A stretch of DNA of 64,000 bases, from contig CAKKRJ010000002.1 in assembly GCA_919902775.1 (NCBI GenBank), positions 382,245 to 446,244 of the forward strand, read 5' to 3'. A model generated the notes under the pieces. It did no database searches, was not told the origin of the DNA, and worked only from the letters and a program-made list of their open reading frames with translations. The translations under genes were made by a program, and so were the position numbers. This DNA comes from Burkholderiaceae bacterium (GTDB taxonomy: Bacteria > Pseudomonadota > Gammaproteobacteria > Burkholderiales > Burkholderiaceae_C). Of this stretch, positions 57,783-64,000 are shown piece after piece (the first letter of the stretch is position 1; every line of letters begins with the position of its first letter).

Positions 57783-59708
57783 TCAGGCCAAGGCCTTGGC
57801 GATTTTGTGGCGTGGCACCGTGGTTTTGGGGCATTGGCCCTTGGGCAGCGCAAACCACTGGCGCACATCGGCGTCCACGCCCACGCCGTGCATGAAGTTG
57901 TAGATGGCTTTTTTCAGGCCCTGGCCCAGCAGGTCGTGGTCGATGCCCTGGCCCAAGCGGGTGGGGTCGACAAAGCCCACGTCGTTTTTGGCAAATGTGC
58001 CCGCGGGCAAGGGCAAGAGCGTCACGCCGTAAGCCTCGGGGTTCAGGCCCACGGGCGAATGCACGGTGCAGACAAAGCGGTGGAAAAAACCGCTGTGGAT
58101 GCAGCCGTTTTCAAACAACTGGCGCACGTATTCGAGCGCGTCCACCGTGTCTTGCACCGTTTGCGTGGGAAAGCCGTACATCAGGTAAGCGTGCACCAGC
58201 ACCCCCGCATCGGCAAAGCCTTTGGTCACTTGCGCCACCTGCTCGACCGAGACGCCTTTTTTCATGAGGTTCAGCAAGCGGTCCGACGCCACTTCGAGCC
58301 CGCCCGACATGGCGATGCAGCCGCTTTGGGCCAGCAAGTCGCACAGTTCAGGGGTGAAGGTTTTTTCAAAGCGGATGTTGCCCCACCAGGAAATTTGCAC
58401 GCCCCGGCGCAGCAGTTCTTCGGCCAGGGCTTTCAGGGCTTTGGGTGGTGCGGCCTCGTCCACAAAATGAAAGCCGGTCTGGCCCGTCTCGTCCACGATC
58501 TGCTCGATGCGGTCCACCAACGTGCTGGCGCTGGCGGTTTCGTAGCGGCTGATGTAGTCCAGGCTCACATCGCAAAAACTGCACTTTTTCCAGTAGCAAC
58601 CGTGCGCCACCGTCAGCTTGTTCCAACGCCCGTCGCTCCACAGCCGGTTCATCGGGTTGAGCATGTCCAACAGCGACAGGTACCTGTGCAGCGGCAGACC
58701 GTCCCAGGTGGGCGTGCCCACGTCTTCAAAGGCGATGTCGGGCTCTTGCAGGTTCACGTATTGCACTTGACCTGATGCATCGCGGATGAACGTGCGTTGC
58801 AGGCGCTGCGCGCTGCGCTGGCCTTGCAGGTGCTCGATCAGGCTGAGCAGCGGGCGTTCGCCGCCGTCGAGTGTGACGAAGTCCACATGGTCAAACACGC
58901 GGGCGTCTTTCAGCTCGCGCAGTTCGGTGTTCACAAAGCCACCACCCAGGCCAATGCGGATCTGCGGGTGCGTCCGCTTGATGCACTGGGCGATGCGAAA
59001 CGCTGCATAGACCGAACCGGGAAAGGGCACCGACAGCAACACCAGTTGCGGCTGGTGCTGCGCAACCGCTTGCAACGCCAGGCGCTCCAGCGTGCTGTCG
59101 ATCAGGTTGGGGGGCTGGGCCAGCGCCTTTGCCAGCGCGTCAAAGCTGGGCTGGCTGGCGGCCAGGCGCTCGGCGTAACGCACGAACTCAAAACCTTCAT
59201 CGACCGCATCACGCAGCACATCGGCCAGGTCGTTCAGGTACAGCGTGGCCAAGTGCCGGGCTCGGTCGGTTTGGCCCAAAGCGCCAAAGGCCCAGCCAAT
59301 CGGGTCGCCCGTGCCGTCGTCTTCGTAGGCGTCGAGTGCCGCAAAGCGCGGGCCTTCGGGCAAAAAGCCCCGGCCTGCGATGCGGTGGCTCAAGGTGCTG
59401 TCACGGCCTTGCAAAAAGGCGATCACCGGGTCGATGCTGACCGCGTAATCGTTGAAGTGGTCCAGGAAAAAGTTCACTGGCCCCGAACGCTCTTCAACGG
59501 GCAAGGCCAACGCCGCGTCACGCAACGCCGTGAGGCCCGGCCGGTTGAGCAGGGCGAGCACCGTGGCCAGCGCCAAGTCAACTTGTTCGGCCGCGATCCC
59601 CTGCGCACGCAAAAAACCCGTCAGGTAGGCGGTCGACGGGTAGGGCGTGTTGAGCTGCGTCATCGGTGGGATGAGGCTCAGGACTTTGAACGGGGCGGGG
59701 CTCGGCAT
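57783..59708 (-). CDS. B12-binding-type radical SAM protein
   Basis: A 641-residue protein: an N-terminal region resembling the cobalamin-binding fold (about residues 5-340, including HPQIRIGLGGGFVNTELREL and DFVTLDGGERP) followed by a radical SAM core. The cluster cysteines are Cys371, Cys376 and Cys379 in GCYWKKCSFCD, spacing CX4CX2C rather than the usual CX3CX2C. The N-terminal part lacks the cobalamin DXHXXG motif, as do many members of this group. A GGLEVASDR strand follows the SAM domain. Substrate unknown. It lies alone on its strand, between a LysE exporter and a J-domain-like protein. Confidence 0.85.
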   Translation of the reverse strand: MPSPAPFKVLSLIPPMTQLNTPYPSTAYLTGFLRAQGIAAEQVDLALATVLALLNRPGLTALRDAALALPVEERSGPVNFFLDHFNDYAVSIDPVIAFLQGRDSTLSHRIAGRGFLPEGPRFAALDAYEDDGTGDPIGWAFGALGQTDRARHLATLYLNDLADVLRDAVDEGFEFVRYAERLAASQPSFDALAKALAQPPNLIDSTLERLALQAVAQHQPQLVLLSVPFPGSVYAAFRIAQCIKRTHPQIRIGLGGGFVNTELRELKDARVFDHVDFVTLDGGERPLLSLIEHLQGQRSAQRLQRTFIRDASGQVQYVNLQEPDIAFEDVGTPTWDGLPLHRYLSLLDMLNPMNRLWSDGRWNKLTVAHGCYWKKCSFCDVSLDYISRYETASASTLVDRIEQIVDETGQTGFHFVDEAAPPKALKALAEELLRRGVQISWWGNIRFEKTFTPELCDLLAQSGCIAMSGGLEVASDRLLNLMKKGVSVEQVAQVTKGFADAGVLVHAYLMYGFPTQTVQDTVDALEYVRQLFENGCIHSGFFHRFVCTVHSPVGLNPEAYGVTLLPLPAGTFAKNDVGFVDPTRLGQGIDHDLLGQGLKKAIYNFMHGVGVDADVRQWFALPKGQCPKTTVPRHKIAKALA

Positions 59709-59815
59709 GGGTGGTTGCTTTTCCAATGGAAGAGGGATTATCAACGCGCACCGCCACGCTTCCCAGGGGGCGGGGTTTTAGTACAAGGTTTGGGTTCTTT
59801 GTGGGGTTTGGGGTT

Positions 59816-59890
59816 TTGTGGGAGGCCGCCCCTGCGGCCGAAGCATTCGCGCGCAGGGGCGCGCTCCCACAAGGCGCTGGTCTCCCACAA
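59816..59890. repeat. REP-like palindromic repeats, family 1
   Basis: TTGTGGGAGGCCGCCCCTGC followed by GGCCGAAG joins head-to-tail with CATTCGCGCGCAGGGGCGCG followed by CTCCCACAAGG; a short CTCCCACAAG follows. It is the clearest copy of the complete inverted pair. Confidence 0.9.
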
Positions 59891-59964
59891 GATTTCGATG
59901 TGTTTTGTGACAGGCGTTAACATGGGCCGCACTGTTTGGCTGCCGCACGATCGACCTTTCCCAG

Positions 59965-61113
59965 ATGACTTCCTTGCCCGAAACGCCCCCACCAGCGGCC
60001 CTTGTTCTTTCTGCCTTGACGGTGCAAGCCACGGCGCAAGCCAAACTCACCCCAGCCCAGCAGCGCTTCAATGAACTGCTGGCTCACGTTGAGCGGCTGT
60101 CGGGCCACATTCAAAGGCTGCAGGCGTGGTCTGACCGGCACCGTTACGCGCACATTCAGGCCTTGCGCGAATCGGGGCAGCAAGCGCAGGCCCACCGCAA
60201 AAGCCTGCTGCTGTTGTTGCACGACAAGCTGCAGACAGCAGACCTCACGGTGCAGCAACAACGCATGGCCCGTGGCAAGTTGCGCAGCCTGATTGGGCAA
60301 TTGGCCGCCAGCGCCGACCCGCAGGTGCAGGCCCTGGCCGACCTGTATGTGCGTGAAGAGGACGCGCAAGAAGCGGCCGAAGAACAGGCCGAGGCAGCGC
60401 AGCGCCTGCGTGAAAGGATTGAAGAAGCACTGGGCCAGCCGATTGACAAACCCAGCCAATACCAGACGCCCGAAGAGATGATGGCCGCGGGCATGCGCCA
60501 GTGGCAACGCCAGCAGCAGGCCGACGACCTGCGCAAGGCCGCCAAGCGGGCGGCGCGCAAAGCGCAAAAGTACAGCGCGGCCGCTGAAAAGGGCGAAGTG
60601 CCCAAAGCCGTCCTTCAGGAGGCGGATGCCAAAAGCGCCATTCGGACCATTTTTCGGCAGCTGGCCAGTGCCTTGCACCCGGACCGGGAGCCGGACGAAC
60701 AAGAGCGTGTGCGCAAAACCGCGTGGATGAGCGAGGTGAATGCCGCCTATGAAAAAAACGATCTGACCACCTTGCTGCGCCTGCAAATGCAGGTGGCGCA
60801 GGTGAACCCGCAAAGCACCTCACGCATGGCCGATGACAAGCTGCTGGCCATGTGCTTGTTGCTCAAGGAACAGGTGAGCGCGCTCGAGGATGACCTGGAC
60901 CAGTTGCAAAGCCAGTTGAGCCGTGAGTTGTGTGTGCCGGTGCAGGCCGATGCCGACGAAGCGGCCATGACCCAGTCCTTGCAGCGCATTCAGGCCGACC
61001 AGCGCCACAGCGCCGACAGCCTGGCCGCCGACTTGCACCGCATTCAGCACGAGGCTGAACTCAAGCGCTGGCTCAAAGAGCAGTGGCAGCTGGCCAAAGC
61101 CACTTCTGCGTGA
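59965..61113 (+). CDS. J-domain-like protein
   Basis: A 382-residue cytosolic protein. A long coiled-coil-like helical region covers residues 30-205; a J-domain-like segment follows with HPD at 238-240 in RQLASALHPDREPDE, preceded by the basic helix KSAIRTIFRQL and followed by MSEVNAAYEKNDLTTLLRLQ. The C-terminus (290-380) is again helical. The J motif suggests interaction with a DnaK-type chaperone. It is not a canonical DnaJ, since Gly/Phe and zinc-finger regions are absent. The start MTSLPETPPPA at 59965 seems best. Confidence 0.75.
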   Translation: MTSLPETPPPAALVLSALTVQATAQAKLTPAQQRFNELLAHVERLSGHIQRLQAWSDRHRYAHIQALRESGQQAQAHRKSLLLLLHDKLQTADLTVQQQRMARGKLRSLIGQLAASADPQVQALADLYVREEDAQEAAEEQAEAAQRLRERIEEALGQPIDKPSQYQTPEEMMAAGMRQWQRQQQADDLRKAAKRAARKAQKYSAAAEKGEVPKAVLQEADAKSAIRTIFRQLASALHPDREPDEQERVRKTAWMSEVNAAYEKNDLTTLLRLQMQVAQVNPQSTSRMADDKLLAMCLLLKEQVSALEDDLDQLQSQLSRELCVPVQADADEAAMTQSLQRIQADQRHSADSLAADLHRIQHEAELKRWLKEQWQLAKATSA

Positions 61114-61142
61114 ACTGGCCCGCAGCAGATAGGCCCTGACGC

Positions 61143-62195
61143 TCAGCTGAGCGCTTGCATGTCGGCCAGCAAGGCATCGACCGAGGCTTCGCTCGTGTCC
61201 CAGGCACACATGAAGCGGCAACCGCCGCCAGCGATGAACTGGTAGAACTTCCAGCCCTTGGCATGCAAGGCATCGATCAGGGGTTTGGGCAATTGGGCGA
61301 ACACGCCGTTGGCTTCAGGTGCATGCAAGACCTGCACACCAGAGACTTGCAGCAGACCGGTATACAGGCGCTGCGCCATGGCGTTGGCATGGCGCGCATT
61401 GCGCAACCAGGTGTCGTTGTCCAGCATGCCCACCCACGGGGCCGAAATGAAGCGCATTTTCGATGCCAGTTGCCCTGCCTGCTTGACGCGCCAGGCAAAG
61501 TCCTGAGAAAGCTCGCGATCAAAAAAGACCACGGCCTCGCCCACGGGCAAGCCGTTTTTGGTGCCGCCAAAACACAGCACATCGACCCCGGCTTTCCAGG
61601 TGATTTCGGCGGGGCTGCAACCCAGGTGTGCCACCGCATTGGCAAAGCGTGCGCCATCCATGTGCAGCTTCAGGCTGTGCTTTTTGGCCATCCACGACAA
61701 GGCACGTACTTCGTCCACGCTGTAGACCGTGCCCAGTTCGGTGGCCTGGGTGATGGAGGCCACTTTGGGGCGTGGGTAGTGGATGTCGCTGCGTTTGGTG
61801 ACCAGGGCTTCGACCGCTTCTGGTGTGAGTTTTCCACGCTGTGCGGATGGTGATGTGGCTTCAGCCACCAGCAGTTTGGAGCCGTTCGAAAAAAATTCCG
61901 GACCGCCGCATTCGTCGGTTTCCACATGCGCCACAGGGGTGCATATGACCGAGTGGTAACTCTGGCACATGGACGCGAGCGCCAGTGAGTTGGCGGCAGT
62001 CCCGTTGAAGACGTAATACACGTCGCAATCGATGTCGAACAGTGCACGCAGCATGTTGCTCGAGCGCTCAGTCCAGCGGTCATCCCCGTAGGCAGGCTCA
62101 TGTCCGCTGGCGTTGGCGTCCAGCAGTGCCTGCAGGGCTTCGGGGCAAGCGCCTGCATAGTTGTCGCTGGCAAATTGTTGTGCAGTGATTTTCAT
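61143..62195 (-). CDS. ltaE: Low-specificity L-threonine aldolase
   Basis: PLP-dependent aldolase that splits threonine or allo-threonine into glycine and acetaldehyde. The 350-residue protein starts MKITAQQFASDNYAGACPEA, with the phosphate-binding VFNGTAANSLAL, LHMDGARFANA and the PLP lysine Lys213 in CFGGTKNGLPVG. Normal length. It follows the serine dehydratase gene by about 55 bases on the same strand, and both fit hydroxyamino-acid breakdown. Confidence 0.93.
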   Translation of the reverse strand: MKITAQQFASDNYAGACPEALQALLDANASGHEPAYGDDRWTERSSNMLRALFDIDCDVYYVFNGTAANSLALASMCQSYHSVICTPVAHVETDECGGPEFFSNGSKLLVAEATSPSAQRGKLTPEAVEALVTKRSDIHYPRPKVASITQATELGTVYSVDEVRALSWMAKKHSLKLHMDGARFANAVAHLGCSPAEITWKAGVDVLCFGGTKNGLPVGEAVVFFDRELSQDFAWRVKQAGQLASKMRFISAPWVGMLDNDTWLRNARHANAMAQRLYTGLLQVSGVQVLHAPEANGVFAQLPKPLIDALHAKGWKFYQFIAGGGCRFMCAWDTSEASVDALLADMQALS

Positions 62196-62249
62196 GTCGT
62201 CTCCCTGACGCGTGTTTCTGAACCGTATGGTATTTGAGTCCTGGGGTTT

Positions 62250-63638
62250 TCAGCACTCGATGATGTTCACCGCCAGCCCTCCGCGTGCGGTTTCCTTGTA
62301 TTTGGTCTTCATGTCCGCGCCAGTTTCGCGCATGGTCTTGATGACCTGGTCCAGGCTGACAAAATGCCGACCATCGCCGCGCAGCGCCATGCGAGCGGCG
62401 TTGATGGCTTTCACTGCGGCGATGGCATTGCGTTCGATACAAGGAATTTGTACCAGGCCCCCGACCGGATCGCAGGTCAGACCCAAGTGGTGTTCCATGC
62501 CAATTTCGGCTGCATTTTCGATTTGCTCGGGGCTGCCCCCCAACACCGCGCACAGCGCACCGGCGGCCATCGAGCAGGCCACACCCACTTCGCCCTGGCA
62601 GCCTACCTCGGCACCACTGATGCTGGCGTTTTCCTTGTACAGGATGCCGACGGCGCCTGCTGTGAGCAAAAAATCGATCACTCCGGCATCGCTGGAGCCT
62701 GGCACAAAACGCCTGTAGTAATGCAGTACCGCCGGCACAATGCCGGCTGCGCCATTGGTGGGGGCTGTGACCACTCGGCCACCTGCCGCGTTTTCTTCAT
62801 TCACTGCCAGCGCATACAAGTTCACCCAGTCAAGTACGGCCAAAGGATCGCTCAGGGATTTTTCAACTTGGGTGGTCAAATCTCGCCACAGCTGAGGTGC
62901 TCGGCGCTTGACCTTGAAGGCGCCTGGCAGCAGCCCGTCGTGCTGCAGGCCCGCTGCCACACAGGCCTGCATGGCAGACCAAATGTTGAGCAAGCCGTTG
63001 TCGATTTCAGCATCACTGCGCCAATGGCGCTCGTTGGAACGCATCACGCCTGCGATGCTCAATGCATGTTCACGGCAACGGCGTAGCAAATCATCGCCGC
63101 TGCGAAAGGGGATTGGCAGTTGTGTGGTGTGCGTTGCCAGACGTTTTTGGCGTTCACCATTCCGTGCCAATTCTTCGCTCAATACGAAACCACCACCCAC
63201 CGAGTAATAGGTCCGTTCTGTGAGGAGTGCGTCCGTCGCATCCCATGCAAAGAACTTCATGCCGTTGGCGTGAAAAGGCAGGCTTTGTCGATAGAGCAGC
63301 AGATCGTCTTTTTCGTCCCAGCGTATGTCGTGAATGCCCAAGAGCGCAAGACGTTGTCCGCTGCGGATGTTCTTCAGAGTGGGTTCAATGTGATCCACTG
63401 GCACGGTTTCTGGCTCGTGGCCGCACAGTCCCAGCAGGACAGCTTTGTCGCTGCCGTGCCCTTTGCCAGTGGCACCCAGCGACCCATGAAGGCTGCACCG
63501 TACGCGAGTTGTGCGCTCCAGCAAGTCCAGGTTCTGCAAATGCTGGGCAAAGAGCCGGGCAGCTCGCATGGGACCTACGGTATGCGAGCTGCTGGGACCT
63601 ATACCGATTTTGAACAGATCAAATACCGAAACTGCCAT
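62250..63638 (-). CDS. sdaA: L-serine dehydratase, single-chain iron-sulfur type
   Basis: Deaminates L-serine to pyruvate with a 4Fe-4S cluster. The 462-residue protein has the N-terminal beta domain ([20 protein letters not shown]) and the C-terminal alpha domain with the cluster cysteines, e.g. [20 protein letters not shown] and VQIPCIERN. This is the single-chain SdaA/SdaB layout (about 455 residues). The start at 63638 fits the family; a longer frame reaches into the DadA gene. It is 28 bases after the D-amino acid dehydrogenase gene. Confidence 0.96.
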   Translation of the reverse strand: MAVSVFDLFKIGIGPSSSHTVGPMRAARLFAQHLQNLDLLERTTRVRCSLHGSLGATGKGHGSDKAVLLGLCGHEPETVPVDHIEPTLKNIRSGQRLALLGIHDIRWDEKDDLLLYRQSLPFHANGMKFFAWDATDALLTERTYYSVGGGFVLSEELARNGERQKRLATHTTQLPIPFRSGDDLLRRCREHALSIAGVMRSNERHWRSDAEIDNGLLNIWSAMQACVAAGLQHDGLLPGAFKVKRRAPQLWRDLTTQVEKSLSDPLAVLDWVNLYALAVNEENAAGGRVVTAPTNGAAGIVPAVLHYYRRFVPGSSDAGVIDFLLTAGAVGILYKENASISGAEVGCQGEVGVACSMAAGALCAVLGGSPEQIENAAEIGMEHHLGLTCDPVGGLVQIPCIERNAIAAVKAINAARMALRGDGRHFVSLDQVIKTMRETGADMKTKYKETARGGLAVNIIEC

Positions 63639-63666
63639 GTTGAACCCTTGCTGGATGCTCCGGGGA

Positions 63667-64000
63667 TCAGGCTTGCGCCAGACGTGTGCCGCCGAAAATG
63701 GCGATGCTGTTGTTGCTGGACCACGCCAGCACATGCCCAGCCAATTGGTGCGCGGTGATCGCCGAAAGTGTCCAACCCAGGTGGCCGTGGCCGGTGTTGT
63801 AGAACACATTGGCTTTTTTACCTGCGCCCACGCGGGGCAGCATGTTGGGCATCATGGGGCGCAAACCGGCCCAGGGCTCGACACGGCGGGTGTCCACGCC
63901 CGGGAAGCAGGTGTTGACCCAGTTGACCAGGGGCTTGATGCGGTCAGCGCGGATGTCCAGGTCGATGCCGTTGAACTCGGCGGTGCCCGCCACGCGGAAA
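63667..64000 (-). CDS. dadA: D-amino acid dehydrogenase, C-terminal part
   Basis: The last 110 or so residues of a FAD-dependent D-amino acid dehydrogenase small subunit; the frame continues past the right edge. Visible are [20 protein letters not shown], the [16 protein letters not shown] stretch and [13 protein letters not shown], the family's C-terminal FAD-binding motif. The enzyme oxidises D-amino acids to keto acids and feeds electrons to the respiratory chain. It heads a run with sdaA and ltaE. Confidence 0.9.
   Translation of the reverse strand, partial: FRVAGTAEFNGIDLDIRADRIKPLVNWVNTCFPGVDTRRVEPWAGLRPMMPNMLPRVGAGKKANVFYNTGHGHLGWTLSAITAHQLAGHVLAWSSNNSIAIFGGTRLAQA

Overview
The window reads as chromosomal DNA from a GC-rich betaproteobacterium, most likely a member of the Comamonadaceae (Burkholderiales). 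The evidence is the gene order pyrG-kdsA-DUF1330-eno, separate parE and parC genes, a BamC lipoprotein next to dapA, the arginine hydroxylase RoxA, and a transglutaminase/ATP-grasp/alpha-E cluster beside comEC. The genus cannot be read from the sequence. I saw no rRNA, tRNA, CRISPR array, transposase or prophage gene.

Layout. 1-4000: minus-strand operon pyrG-kdsA-DUF1330-eno (eno cut by the left edge). 4200-7700: coaBC, dut, a SlyD-like isomerase and roxA. 7860-10207: a tiny Ala/Pro lipoprotein with a palindrome in its leader and a clear terminator, then dapA-bamC. 10447-12343: MFS transporter, a 40-residue membrane peptide and a methyltransferase. 12463-16899: topoisomerase IV (parE, parC). 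17283-18398: DUF1993 and RidA-family genes. 18530-31206: two copies of a poorly understood peptide-modification module (transglutaminases, circularly permuted ATP-grasp and alpha-E proteins) on either side of comEC. 31208-35867: a minus-strand run of DUF2069, FAD oxidase, thyA, folA, DUF4337 and xthA. 35889-41153: YihY, cytochrome P450, hydrolase, O-acetylhomoserine sulfhydrylase and a CBS protein. 41280-48293: a visibly more A/T-rich segment with a secreted hydrolase, a large lipoprotein, a PhoD-like phosphatase and a divergent response regulator/7TM histidine kinase pair. 48338-53518: aroC, a transporter, a hydrolase and a YhgE/Pip-like membrane protein. 53825-61113: FrnE-like oxidoreductase, hybrid histidine kinase, LysE exporter, a radical SAM protein with unusual cysteine spacing and a J-domain-like protein. 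61143-64000: threonine aldolase, serine dehydratase and the end of a D-amino acid dehydrogenase, together an amino-acid breakdown cluster.

Two families of palindromic intergenic repeats (REP/BIME-like) are scattered through the window, at five and two sites, and a single inverted repeat with about 30-base arms lies between pyrG and coaBC. The best candidate for an under-described system is the doubled amidoligase/transglutaminase locus. Its enzyme families are recognised, but the product is not established, one copy is an ATP-grasp/alpha-E fusion, and the Anbu protease often found with such clusters is absent here.
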